64,000 nucleotides of DNA from Actinoplanes subtropicus (GCF_000721705.1 NZ_JOJL01000026.1:186001-250000), one strand, 5' to 3'; shown: positions 27,739 to 36,075, numbered from the stretch's first letter. Numbers and translations: made by a program. Notes: generated by a model not told the origin, from the sequence alone.

Positions 27739-28428
27739 ATGGCCACGGTGTTGCTCGTCGAGGACGATCACGTCGTGCGCGGCGCCATGCTCCGATCCCT
27801 CACCGATCGGGGCCATGCCGTGCACGCCGTCGGCACGGCGCTGGACGCGCTGCGCCGGGTCGCCGCCGAGACGCCCGACCTCGTGGTGCTCGACCTGGGC
27901 CTGCCCGATCTGGACGGTTCGGACGCGTTGCGCATGCTGCGCGGCATCACCGACGTCCCGATCATCATCGCCACCGCGCGTGACGACGAGCAGACCGTCG
28001 TGCGGCTGCTGCGGGCCGGCGCCGACGACTACATGGTCAAGCCGTTCACGGGCGCCCACCTCGACGCGCGGATCACCACCGTGCTGCGCCGGGTGGGCCG
28101 CGCCAGCCGGACGGCTCAGCCGGCCGTGCACGAGGTCGGCGAGCTCCGGGTGGACGTGGGCGAGCGCAGTGCCAGCCTGGCCGACCAGCCGCTGGCCCTG
28201 ACCCGCAAGGAATTCGATCTACTGGCATATTTGGCAGCACGCCCGGGCCGCGTGGTCTCCCGTCGTGAGCTGTTGGAGGAGGTATGGCGACAGCCATCGG
28301 TCGGCGAGGACCAGACGATCGACGTTCATCTGTACTGGCTACGTCGGAAATTGGGCGAGTCCGCGGCGAAGCCTCGCTACCTGCGCACCGTGCGGGGGGT
28401 CGGATTCCGGTTGGTGGCGCCGGACTGA
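27739..28428 (+). CDS. OmpR-family response regulator
   Basis: A 229-residue regulator: receiver domain (acidic pair EDDH, phosphoacceptor Asp in LVVLDLGLPDLDG, conserved Lys in DDYMVKPF) and a winged-helix DNA-binding domain (LTRKEFDLLAYLAARPGRVVSRRELLEEVW, ending YLRTVRGVGFRL). ATG 27739 is clear. The sensor kinase follows in an overlapping frame, and the exported pseudoprotease follows that, so the regulator may control envelope or secretion genes. Confidence 0.92.
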   Translation: MATVLLVEDDHVVRGAMLRSLTDRGHAVHAVGTALDALRRVAAETPDLVVLDLGLPDLDGSDALRMLRGITDVPIIIATARDDEQTVVRLLRAGADDYMVKPFTGAHLDARITTVLRRVGRASRTAQPAVHEVGELRVDVGERSASLADQPLALTRKEFDLLAYLAARPGRVVSRRELLEEVWRQPSVGEDQTIDVHLYWLRRKLGESAAKPRYLRTVRGVGFRLVAPD

Positions 28429-29843
28429 GATCCCGGCTGGCGACGATCACCGCCGTGACCACCGCCGTCGCCGCGCTCGCGTTCCTCGTCCCGCTGGGCT
28501 GGGAGCTGCGCTCCGACCACCGCGACGACGTGCTGTCGGCGGCGCAGCGGCGCGGCGCGATGGTCGCCGGCGCGGTCGCGGCCGGCGCCGACAAGAAGGG
28601 CCTGGCCGCCGCCGTCGCGGCGGCCGGGGGCCAGATCGTGATCCATCCGCCGGGCGACACCGCGCCGGGCCGGGCGGGCGCGGCCGAGGTGCGCAAGACG
28701 GCTTCCGGGGGCGCCATCCGCGAGGTGGGTGTCTCCGACGGTCTCGTACGCCTGGAGCCGGTCACCGTGTCCGGGAAGACGTCGGTGGTCGAGGTGTTCA
28801 TCCCGGCCCGGGACCTGAACGGCGACATCACCCGCGACTGGCTGCTGCTGCTCGGCATCGCGCTGGGCCTGATCGGCGGCTCGGTGTTCGTGGTCGACCG
28901 GCTGGCCCGCGGCGCGGTCAGCTCGGCGCGCAATCTGGTGCACGCCGCGCTCGCGGTCGGCGACGGCGACCTCGGCGTACGCATCCAGCCGTCCGGCCCG
29001 CGCGAGCTGGCCGAGGCCGGGTACGCGTTCAACCGGATGGCCGACCGCCTGGTCAGCGCCCGCACCGACGAGCGGGAACTGGTCGCGGACCTGTCGCACC
29101 GGCTGCGGACCCCGCTGACCGCGCTGCGCCTGGACGCCGAGGCACTCGACCCGGACGACACCCAGGTCGGCATGTTCGACCAGGAGGAGCTCGACCGGCG
29201 GCGCGGCATCCGGCGCATCCGCAAGGCGATCGTGACGCTGGAGGGCGAGGTCAACTCGCTGATCAACACGACCCGTCAGGCGGTCGCCGCGCAGGTGGCG
29301 AGCGCCCCGGAGGACGGGGTGTGCGACGCCAGCGAGGTGGTCCGGGAACGCATGACGTTCTGGTCGGCGCTGGCCGGCGACCAGAACCGGCAGTGCCGGG
29401 TGATCGGCGCTCAACTCCGCATCCCGGTTCCCGTCGCGCGGGCGGAACTGGCTGCCGCGCTCGATGCCGTTTTGGGTAATGTCTTCCGCTATACCCCGCA
29501 AGGTACGGCGTTCGAAGTGGGCATTTCCCGGCGTGACGGCTGGGTCGCCGTGCGTGTCGACGACGCGGGGCCCGGTATCCCCGACCCGGAGAAGGCGATG
29601 CAGCGTGGCCAGAGCAACCAGGGCTCGACCGGACTCGGACTCGACATCGCCCGCCGCGCCGCCCAGGCGGGGGGTGGCTCGGTGAGCCTCGACCGTGCCG
29701 CGATGGGCGGCGCCAGCGTGGTCATGCTGTTCGCCGACGCCGATGCCGCTCCCAAGCAGGCCAGCCGGTTCGGCCTGGTCGGCCGGCTCGCCCGGGAGCG
29801 GACCACTCGGGAGCGGACCACTCGGCCCGGCCGGGCCGAGTGA
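28284..29843 (+). CDS. Sensor histidine kinase
   Basis: Two-helix membrane kinase partnered with the preceding regulator. First helix about 25 residues after the regulator stop (TTAVAALAFLVPLGW), a ~100-residue extracytoplasmic sensor, second helix (WLLLLGIALGLIGGSVFVV), HAMP, phosphoacceptor DLSHRLRTPLTALRLD, and an ATPase domain with DDAGPGIP and GSTGLGLDIARR. ATG 28284 overlaps the regulator by 145 bases; the real start may be a CTG at 28425 overlapping the regulator stop, as no in-frame ATG/GTG/TTG lies between. The tail carries a RERTT duplication. Confidence 0.88.
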   Translation: MATAIGRRGPDDRRSSVLATSEIGRVRGEASLPAHRAGGRIPVGGAGLRSRLATITAVTTAVAALAFLVPLGWELRSDHRDDVLSAAQRRGAMVAGAVAAGADKKGLAAAVAAAGGQIVIHPPGDTAPGRAGAAEVRKTASGGAIREVGVSDGLVRLEPVTVSGKTSVVEVFIPARDLNGDITRDWLLLLGIALGLIGGSVFVVDRLARGAVSSARNLVHAALAVGDGDLGVRIQPSGPRELAEAGYAFNRMADRLVSARTDERELVADLSHRLRTPLTALRLDAEALDPDDTQVGMFDQEELDRRRGIRRIRKAIVTLEGEVNSLINTTRQAVAAQVASAPEDGVCDASEVVRERMTFWSALAGDQNRQCRVIGAQLRIPVPVARAELAAALDAVLGNVFRYTPQGTAFEVGISRRDGWVAVRVDDAGPGIPDPEKAMQRGQSNQGSTGLGLDIARRAAQAGGGSVSLDRAAMGGASVVMLFADADAAPKQASRFGLVGRLARERTTRERTTRPGRAE

Positions 29844-29859
29844 GCGGGTCGGTAGCGGT

Positions 29860-30058
29860 GCAACAGTTGCTTAGATCTGGATTAAAGAGGTTCCGCCGGT
29901 TCCTCAAGGCTGGCAGTGTTCGCTTCGATCCCATCCGGCTTCCCGGTTCGGACCCCGCACATCGTCCCCGCGTAGCGAACCGGCGAAGCTCACACGCGGT
30001 GAGAGGCGGTAACCCCATCGCCGCCTCCCACCGCGCCCCCGCCAGGCAAGGAGAGGAT
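29860..30058 (+). promoter_or_regulatory. Structured 5' leader of the exported pseudoprotease gene
   Basis: About 215 noncoding bases separate the kinase stop from the TTG start at 30059. They hold CCGGTTCG pairing with CGAACCGG (8 bp, enclosing about 25 bases) and then a long hairpin: CGCGGTG pairs with CACCGCG, and inside it GAGGCGG with CCGCCTC, around a TAACCCCATCG loop. A strong ribosome site (AAGGAGAGGA) follows. This could be a regulatory RNA leader; the class is not recognised. Confidence 0.45.
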
Positions 30059-32209
30059 TTGTCCACCCACCGCCGGCCGGTCGTCGCGCCGAGCGCGCAT
30101 CGCCGGGTGGAGACCCCGCAGGCGCCGAGGCGCCCGTGGACGCACCGGCTGCTGCCGGTCGGCCTCGGCCTCGCCGTGCTGGGTGTGGGCGGGGTGGTCG
30201 GCCCCAGCGTGCTGCACCAGGTCACCGGCGGTTCGCAACAGCTCGAGCTGGCCGCGCTGCCGAAGGACAACCCCGGGCTGGGCCTGATCTACGAGGGACT
30301 CCAGGCGGCCAAGGCCGGCGCGATCTGCGCCGGCGCGTACCAACTGGACGACCAGACCTGCACGCACGGCCCCGACCCGGTGCCCGCCGGGCTCGCGGTG
30401 CGCCGCGGCGTGACCCCGGTGACGGCCAAGGCGCCCGAGCCGGTGCAGCCGACCCTGGAGTCCGGCTCGGTGCCGACCGACGCCGAGATCGCCCGGGACG
30501 AGGGCGGCAGCGCGCTGACCGCGGACGCGCCGGCGCTGATCCCGGACGCCGCGCCCGCGGACGCCGACTTCATCATGGGCAACCAGGGCGTCGCCTGCGA
30601 GGCCGACGGGCGCGACGGCAAGCGGGTCCAGGTGCTCTACCTGCACGAGTTCGGCACCCCGTCGCGGTACACCGACTTCCTCGGCTCGATCCGCACCTGG
30701 GCCGGCGGCGCCGACCAGATCTTCGACGAGAGCGCCGGCGAGACCGGCGGCTCGCGGCACATCCGCTTCGTCACCACCCCGCAGTGCCGGGTGGACGTCG
30801 AGGAGGTGCAGGTGCCGTCGGACGCGCTGGACACGTTCGCCAAGAGCGTGCAGGCGCTGCAGACGCTCGGCTACAACCGCACCGACCGCAAGTACCTGAT
30901 GTTCGCCGACACGAACGTCTACTGCGGCATCGCCACCTACATCGCCGACACCCGCGCCGGGCTGGGCAACCGCAACAACGGCGGCCCGTCGTACGGCCGG
31001 ATCGACTCCGGCTGCTGGAGCTCGGTGATGGCGGCCCGGGAGCTGACCCAGACGCTGGGCGCGGTGCTGATCGACTCGCCGAACGCCGACGGCGCCGGCG
31101 GCTGCCTCGACGAGTACGACCTGCTCTGCGACGGGAACCAGTCGGGCAAGCCGGTCCGTGACGTCTGCCCGAAGAAGCACGAGACCCGCCTCGACTGCGG
31201 CCACGACGACTACTTCAACACCAACCCGAAGCCGGGCAGCTACCTCGCGAAGAACTGGAACATCGCGACCAGCGAGTTCCTGCTGCGTGGCGACGGCGGG
31301 GACGACATCCCGGACGCGCCGGGCGCTGTCGAGCCCAGCGCCACGCCCAGCGCGCCGGCGGCCGCGTCGGTCTCGGCGAGCGTCTCGGCGCCGGCCGGCG
31401 ACACGTCGCCCAGCCCGGCCGGCAGCACGACCGGCGGGCACGGCGACGGCAACGCCACCGGCCAGCAGGCCAGCATCGCGCCGTCGTCCGCGCCGGCCGC
31501 GAACCAGACCGAGCCGGTGGTGAACAACCTGTCGGCCGAGCCGGTCCAGGCGGTGCTCGAGATCCGCGACGCGACCAGCAGCTCGGTGCACCTGACCTGG
31601 AGCGCCGCCTCGGAGACGGCCACCTACGAGGTCTGGGTCGGCAACAAGCCGATCGCCACCACCAAGGCGACCCGCGCCCGGCTGATCGGCCTCAAGCCGG
31701 ACGCTACCTACCAGGTGACGATCAAGACCGGCAGCACGTACGCCGCGAAGGCCACCGCCGAGACCGCGCCGGCCGCCCGGCCGGCCCAGAACACGTGGTT
31801 CACCCTCACCAACGCGCTGACCGGCGGGTCGGCCGACCTGTACGCGGCCCGGACCGCCAACAGCACGCCGCTGACGCTCGCCGAGAACGACGGCAACGCG
31901 CAGCAGCAGTGGCAGCTGGTGCCGGCCGGGAACGGTTCGTACTCCCTGGTCTCCCGGGCCACCGGCAAGTGCATCGTGCCGCTGGACGGGAACCCGGTCG
32001 CCGGGGCGCCCCTGGTGGAGGGCGACTGCGGCACCGACGACGGGGCCCGCTGGCAGTTGCAGGCCTCGCCGTTCGGATTCACCTTGCGCACCACGGTCGG
32101 CGACCTGGTCGTCGGCGCAGGACAGCAACGCTTCGGCGCGCACCGTGTGCTGGTGCTCCAGAACGGCAACGGTCAGCGCCACCAGAGCTGGACAGCGGTA
32201 CCGGATTAG
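30059..32209 (+). CDS. Exported protease-like protein with lost zinc site, Fn3 and ricin-type lectin domains
   Basis: A 716-residue protein with a basic cytoplasmic N-terminus and one signal-anchor helix (about residues 30-50). Residues ~165-430 resemble actinobacterial secreted metalloproteases (YCGIATYIADTRAG, YGRIDSGCWSSV, DCGHDDYFNTNPKPGSYLA), but the HExxH position reads RELTQ (31037-31051), so both zinc His are gone. A Ser/Ala/Pro linker, a fibronectin type III domain (~492-570) and a ricin-type trefoil (~577-716, with QQQWQLVP repeats) follow. TTG 30059 has AAGGAGAGGA upstream. Likely role: binding, not proteolysis. Confidence 0.75.
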   Translation: MSTHRRPVVAPSAHRRVETPQAPRRPWTHRLLPVGLGLAVLGVGGVVGPSVLHQVTGGSQQLELAALPKDNPGLGLIYEGLQAAKAGAICAGAYQLDDQTCTHGPDPVPAGLAVRRGVTPVTAKAPEPVQPTLESGSVPTDAEIARDEGGSALTADAPALIPDAAPADADFIMGNQGVACEADGRDGKRVQVLYLHEFGTPSRYTDFLGSIRTWAGGADQIFDESAGETGGSRHIRFVTTPQCRVDVEEVQVPSDALDTFAKSVQALQTLGYNRTDRKYLMFADTNVYCGIATYIADTRAGLGNRNNGGPSYGRIDSGCWSSVMAARELTQTLGAVLIDSPNADGAGGCLDEYDLLCDGNQSGKPVRDVCPKKHETRLDCGHDDYFNTNPKPGSYLAKNWNIATSEFLLRGDGGDDIPDAPGAVEPSATPSAPAAASVSASVSAPAGDTSPSPAGSTTGGHGDGNATGQQASIAPSSAPAANQTEPVVNNLSAEPVQAVLEIRDATSSSVHLTWSAASETATYEVWVGNKPIATTKATRARLIGLKPDATYQVTIKTGSTYAAKATAETAPAARPAQNTWFTLTNALTGGSADLYAARTANSTPLTLAENDGNAQQQWQLVPAGNGSYSLVSRATGKCIVPLDGNPVAGAPLVEGDCGTDDGARWQLQASPFGFTLRTTVGDLVVGAGQQRFGAHRVLVLQNGNGQRHQSWTAVPD

Positions 32210-32221
32210 CGGGAGGCGACA

Positions 32222-32374
32222 ATGCCCGAGACGCTGACTAAACCCCTGGCCGAGCCCGAGGAGGGCCCGGCCCGGTTCAACAAGCGGCGCCTGGTGCGCT
32301 GGATCGCGATCCTCACCATCGGCATCATCGTGGTGCTGGCGGTGTGGCAGGAGCCCCTCTACGCCAGGTTCTGA
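32222..32374 (+). CDS. 50-residue single-span membrane protein
   Basis: A short gene of 50 codons: acidic N-terminus (MPETLTKPLAEPEEG), basic stretch FNKRRLVRW and one membrane helix IAILTIGIIVVLAVW ending LYARF. GGGAGGC lies 5 bases before the ATG, and the gene starts 12 bases after the pseudoprotease stop, so it belongs to that operon. Its last 16 bases overlap the 3' end of the deaminase gene on the other strand. No family recognised. Confidence 0.65.
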   Translation: MPETLTKPLAEPEEGPARFNKRRLVRWIAILTIGIIVVLAVWQEPLYARF

Positions 32375-33384
32375 GTCACGTAGGCGTCGATCTCCGCGAT
32401 CAGGGCTTCCTTACCGGCCGAGTCGAGGAAGCTCTGGTCGACCGCGGCGAAGGCCAGCCCGGCCACCCCGGCCTTGCCGAAGTCGAGCAGCCGGGCCGCG
32501 ACCGCGTACTCCTCCTCCAGCGTGGTGCCGAACATCGGCGGGTCGTCGGAGTTGATGCTGACCCGAACGCCCGCCCGGAACAGCGTTGCGAGCGGGTGCT
32601 CCTCGATCGCGGCGACCGCCCGGGTGCGCACGTTGGAGGTCGGCGAGATCTCCAACGGGATCGCGTGCTCCGCCAGGTACGCCATCAGCTGCGGGTCCTG
32701 CACGGCGGAGATGCCGTGCCCGATCCGCTCGGCCCCCAGATCGCGGATGGCCGACCAGATCGTCTCCGGCCCGGTGGTCTCGCCGGCGTGCGGCGCGCTG
32801 TGCAGCCCGGCCGCCCGCGCCTGGTCGAAGTACGGCTTGAACTGCGGCCGCGGCACGCCGACCTCCGGCCCGCCGAGTCCGAAGCTGATCAGCCCGTCCG
32901 GCCGCTCGTCCAGGGCGATCCGCAGCGTCTCCTCGGCCGCGGGCAGCCCGGCCTCGCCCGGGATGTCGAAGCACCAGCGCAGCTCGATGCCGAAGTCGGC
33001 CCGGGCGCCGCGGCGGGCGTCCTCGATCGCCTCGCAGAACGCCTTGGCGGCGATCCCCCGCTTCACGCTGGAGTACGGCGTGATGGTCAGCTCGGCGTAC
33101 CGGACCTGCTGGCGGGCCAGCTCGCGGGCGACCTCGTAGGTGAGCATCCGCACGTCCTCGTCGTCCCGGATCAGGTCGACCACGGTCAGGTAGACCTCGA
33201 TGAAGTGCGCGAAGTCGGAGAACGCGAAGTAGTCGGCGAGCGCGGCCGGGTCGGCCGGCACCGGCGACCGGCCCTCGTGCCGGGCGGCCAGCTCGGCCAC
33301 GATCCGCGGCGAGGCCGAGCCGACGTGGTGGACGTGCAGCTCGGCCTTCGGCAGCCCGGCGATGAACGAGGTCAGGTCGGTCAC
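32359..33384 (-). CDS. Adenosine deaminase-family enzyme, probably aminodeoxyfutalosine deaminase
   Basis: A 341-residue zinc deaminase of the amidohydrolase superfamily. Metal and catalytic motifs are visible: HVH in ELHVHHVGSASP, HAGE, and the SDDP motif in INSDDPPMFGT. True adenosine deaminases usually read HLHLDGS; the HVHHVGSASP form resembles actinobacterial deaminases shown to act on 6-aminodeoxyfutalosine in menaquinone synthesis, so that substrate is favoured. GTG 33384 follows AAGGGG. It starts 17 bases downstream of the methyltransferase gene. Confidence 0.8.
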   Translation of the reverse strand: MTDLTSFIAGLPKAELHVHHVGSASPRIVAELAARHEGRSPVPADPAALADYFAFSDFAHFIEVYLTVVDLIRDDEDVRMLTYEVARELARQQVRYAELTITPYSSVKRGIAAKAFCEAIEDARRGARADFGIELRWCFDIPGEAGLPAAEETLRIALDERPDGLISFGLGGPEVGVPRPQFKPYFDQARAAGLHSAPHAGETTGPETIWSAIRDLGAERIGHGISAVQDPQLMAYLAEHAIPLEISPTSNVRTRAVAAIEEHPLATLFRAGVRVSINSDDPPMFGTTLEEEYAVAARLLDFGKAGVAGLAFAAVDQSFLDSAGKEALIAEIDAYVTQNLA

Positions 33385-33401
33385 CAGTGATCCCCTTTGT
33401 C

Positions 33402-34163
33402 TCAGGCCGCGGTCCGGGCCACCACGAAGACGCGGCGGAACGGGAACGCGACGTGCCCGTGTGCCGCCGGGTAGGCGGCGGTCAGCTCCCGGCCGAGGTC
33501 GGCGCGGAACGACTCCCAGGCATTCTCGTCCAGGGCGGCCTTGACGGGCCGCAACGCCGTGCCCTCCATCCAGCGCAGCACCGGGTGCCCGTCGCCGGCC
33601 GCCGGCAGCAAATGCAAGTAGGTCGTCTCCCACGCGTCGACCCGGGCACCGGCGCCCATCAGCAGGTTCGCGTAGCCGGCCGGGTCGTCGACCGGGGCCT
33701 CCCGGGTCGCGTGGGCGACGCCGTACCGCTCGGCGACCTGGCGGAGCAGGCGGTGCGAGGGGGCGTCGAAGTTGCCGGGCACCTGCATGGCGATCCAGGC
33801 GCCGGGCGGGAGCTCGGCCGCCCAGCGGGCGAGCAGGTCGTGGTGGCCGTCCACCCATTGCAGGGTGGCGTTGGTGACCAGCACGTCGACGTCGGGGCCG
33901 GGCTTCCAGTCGCGGACGTCGCCGAGCTGGAACCAGGCCGGGCCGCCGTGCGCGACCGCCTTGTCGATCATGTCGGGCGACGAGTCGACGCCGGTCACCC
34001 GGGCGCCCGGCCAGCGTTCGGCGAGCGTCAGGGTCAGCTCACCGGGGCCGCAGCCAAGATCGACGACGGTTCGCGGGCGTGCCGCGTCGATGCGGCCGGT
34101 CAGATCGAAGAACGGGCGGGAGCGCTCGGCCCCGAAACGCCGGTACACGGTGGCATCCCACAT
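33402..34163 (-). CDS. tam: SAM-dependent methyltransferase, trans-aconitate 2-methyltransferase-like
   Basis: A 253-residue class I methyltransferase. The SAM-binding loop is VVDLGCGPGELTLTLAERW, followed by VTGVDSSPDMIDKA and the post-I motif in LVTNATLQWVDGH. The opening MWDATVYRRFGAERSRPF and the end (HVAFPFRRVFVVA) are typical of Tam, which methylates trans-aconitate, an inhibitor of aconitase. AGGAAGG sits 6 bases before ATG 34163. Divergent from the aldo/keto reductase; probably co-transcribed with the deaminase. Confidence 0.85.
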   Translation of the reverse strand: MWDATVYRRFGAERSRPFFDLTGRIDAARPRTVVDLGCGPGELTLTLAERWPGARVTGVDSSPDMIDKAVAHGGPAWFQLGDVRDWKPGPDVDVLVTNATLQWVDGHHDLLARWAAELPPGAWIAMQVPGNFDAPSHRLLRQVAERYGVAHATREAPVDDPAGYANLLMGAGARVDAWETTYLHLLPAAGDGHPVLRWMEGTALRPVKAALDENAWESFRADLGRELTAAYPAAHGHVAFPFRRVFVVARTAA

Positions 34164-34180
34164 GATCAACCTTCCTAAAC

Positions 34181-34190
34181 CGTACGTACG
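34181..34190. promoter_or_regulatory. CGTACGTACG palindrome between divergent genes
   Basis: A perfect 10-bp palindrome in the 67-base gap between the methyltransferase and the aldo/keto reductase. Its position fits an operator for a divergent promoter pair, but the motif is simple and no adjacent regulator gene exists. Confidence 0.3.
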
Positions 34191-34230
34191 TCTTGCTAGA
34201 AGATAGCAGAGGAGGCGATAGGGTCGGGCG

Positions 34231-35208
34231 GTGGAAAATCGCAGCTTCTCGAGGATGGGCCGCGCGGTCGGCGTGATCGGCCTGGGCGCCTGGCAGCTCG
34301 GCGCCGACTGGGGTGACGTCAGCGAGGCCGACGCGCACGCCACCCTGCAGGCCGCGGGCGACGCCGGGGTCACCTTCATCGACACCGCCGACGTGTACGG
34401 CGACGGGCGCAGCGAGCAGATCATCGGCTCGTTCATCAAGGACAAACCACAGCTGACCGTGGCCACCAAGATCGGGCGCCGCGAGCCGCAGACGGTCGAG
34501 AACTACACGCTGGACAACTTCCGCCGGTGGACCGACCGCTCCCGGGCCAACCTCGGCGTCGAGACGCTCGACCTGGTGCAGCTGCACTGCCCGCCGACCC
34601 CGGTCTTCTCCTCCGGCGAGGTCTACGACGCGCTCGACACCCTGGTGCAGGAAAAACGCATCCGGGCGTACGGGGTGAGCGTCGAAAAGGCCGACGAGGC
34701 CCTCGCGGCGATCGCCCGCCCGGGGACCGCGAGCGTGCAGATCATCCTCAACGCGTTCCGGCTGAAGCCGCTCGAGCGGGTGCTGCCCGCCGCCGCGGCG
34801 GCCGGGGTGGGCATCATCGCCCGGGTGCCGCTCGCCAGTGGACTGCTCTCCGGCCGGTACGACGAGCACACCACGTTCCCGGCCGACGACCACCGCAACT
34901 ACAACCGGCACGGCGACGCGTTCGACGTGGGCGAGACCTTCGCCGGCGTCGACTACGAGACCGGCCTCGAGGCGGTCCGCCGGTTGCGCCCGCTGGTTCC
35001 CACCGGCGCGAGCATGGCGCAGTTCGCGCTGCGCTGGATCGTGGATCAGCCGGGCGTCACCGTGGTCATCCCGGGGGCCCGCAACGCCGAGCAGGCCCGG
35101 GCCAACGCGGCCGCGGCCGGCCTGGCGCCGCTGCCGGCCGAGACCCAGGCGGCGGTCAGGGCCGTTTACGACGAACTGATCCGCCCGGCGGTGCATGACA
35201 AATGGTGA
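34231..35208 (+). CDS. Aldo/keto reductase
   Basis: A 325-residue NAD(P)H-dependent oxidoreductase with a TIM-barrel fold. The catalytic tetrad is readable: Asp and Tyr in DTADVYGDGRSE, Lys in TKIGRR, and His in VQLHCPP. Cofactor-binding segments VIPGARNAEQARAN near the C-terminus agree. GTG 34231 follows GAGGAGGCG. The next small membrane gene overlaps its stop codon by seven bases. Substrate unknown. Confidence 0.9.
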   Translation: MENRSFSRMGRAVGVIGLGAWQLGADWGDVSEADAHATLQAAGDAGVTFIDTADVYGDGRSEQIIGSFIKDKPQLTVATKIGRREPQTVENYTLDNFRRWTDRSRANLGVETLDLVQLHCPPTPVFSSGEVYDALDTLVQEKRIRAYGVSVEKADEALAAIARPGTASVQIILNAFRLKPLERVLPAAAAAGVGIIARVPLASGLLSGRYDEHTTFPADDHRNYNRHGDAFDVGETFAGVDYETGLEAVRRLRPLVPTGASMAQFALRWIVDQPGVTVVIPGARNAEQARANAAAAGLAPLPAETQAAVRAVYDELIRPAVHDKW

Positions 35209-35441
35209 ACGAACCGGCAAGACCGCCCCACCTCAAGGGATGGTTGCTCATGACGATCGGCCTTCTCGCGATCGTTGTCGGTGCGTTGTGGACAGTCCAG
35301 GGACTTGACATTCTCCCCGACAGCAAGATGAGCGGCAAACACGTCTGGACATTCATCGGCGCCGGTGTTGCCGTGATCGGCTTGATCTTGACGGTGATCG
35401 GCGAGCGTGTCCGATCTCGATCAAAAAGACAAGGGCAATAA
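35202..35441 (+). CDS. Small two-span membrane protein
   Basis: A 79-residue protein with two helices (WLLMTIGLLAIVVGALW and FIGAGVAVIGLILTVIGE) joined by a short loop and a basic C-terminus. It starts at an ATG that overlaps the aldo/keto reductase stop, implying translational coupling. It ends 6 bases before a strong terminator. No named family is recognised. Confidence 0.75.
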   Translation: MVNEPARPPHLKGWLLMTIGLLAIVVGALWTVQGLDILPDSKMSGKHVWTFIGAGVAVIGLILTVIGERVRSRSKRQGQ

Positions 35442-35446
35442 ACAAG

Positions 35447-35487
35447 AAAGGCCCCGCACTCTGCGACGAGAGTGCGGGGCCTTTGTC
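35447..35487. terminator. Bidirectional terminator
   Basis: AAAGGCCCCGCACTC (35447-35461) pairs perfectly with GAGTGCGGGGCCTTT (35470-35484), 15 bp, with an 8-base loop. T-rich sequence follows on both strands, so it serves the aldo/keto reductase operon and the convergent cold-shock gene. Confidence 0.88.
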
Positions 35488-35550
35488 TCGATCCAAGCCG
35501 ACCTCCGCCAGGCGATCGGCGTGCCGGTCACGGGGGACCGGCGTGATGTC

Positions 35551-35754
35551 TCAGAGCGGGCGAACCTGCTCCGCCTGCGGGCCCTTCTGACCCTGCGCGA
35601 TCTCGAACTCCACCCGCTGGTTCTCCTCCAGACTGCGGTAACCGCTCATCTGGATGGCCGAGAAGTGGACGAACACGTCAGCACCCCCACCATCGACGGT
35701 GATGAAGCCGAAGCCCTTGTCCGCGTTGAACCACTTCACGGTTCCTTGCGCCAT
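35551..35754 (-). CDS. cspA: Cold-shock protein (CspA family)
   Basis: A 67-residue single cold-shock domain that binds RNA and single-stranded DNA. RNP1 (KGFGFI) and RNP2 (VFVHF) are intact, and the start [14 protein letters not shown] is typical. ATG 35754 has AGGGAGAG 6 bases upstream. About 260 noncoding bases lie upstream before the next terminator, room for the long structured leader that often controls csp genes. Confidence 0.95.
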   Translation of the reverse strand: MAQGTVKWFNADKGFGFITVDGGGADVFVHFSAIQMSGYRSLEENQRVEFEIAQGQKGPQAEQVRPL

Positions 35755-36018
35755 GCTCAACTCTCCCTCTGAAAAAGCCAGCCCTGCTAAAGCCCAGGGC
35801 CTATGACCGTTTTCGAGCAGCGGCGCCGTGAGGCGGCCCTTTCAGAGGACGTCCCATCCGCCGCAACCCGGCGACACCCACCGACACTCATACCGGTCGG
35901 CATCCCCGGTCTTGGCGGAAGCAGCGAACCACGTACGCAAAAACTGGGCACACTGTACCCGAAAAGCCACCCGCAAAGCTGCCCCCGGAGCAAATCGAAT
36001 AAACGTCTGCTGATGCGG
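35755..36018 (-). promoter_or_regulatory. Upstream region and probable long 5' leader of the cold-shock gene
   Basis: No credible gene is seen here; plus-strand open frames (for example from 35803) lack ribosome sites and family resemblance. The stretch is less GC-rich than most of the window, with runs such as GCAAAAACTGG. It must contain the csp promoter; length suggests a 5' UTR of up to ~200 bases. Confidence 0.4.
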
Positions 36019-36056
36019 AAAAGGCCCCCCACTTCGCTCTCGCGATGTGGGAGGCC
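36019..36056 (-). terminator. Terminator after the DUF4235 operon
   Basis: On the minus strand GGCCTCCCAC pairs with GTGGGGGGCC (10 bp with one mismatch or wobble) and is followed by TTTTCC. It lies 20 bases beyond the DUF4235 stop. Confidence 0.75.
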
Positions 36057-36075
36057 GTTGCGCTGTGGCAAACTC

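Noticed and set aside
29860..30058. c-di-AMP (ydaO-type) riboswitch upstream of the exported protein.
   Set aside because: The 3' part (AGCTCAC ... AGGCGGT) is reminiscent, but the conserved GGGGAACC and GGGTGAATC cores are not seen, so only a structured leader is claimed.
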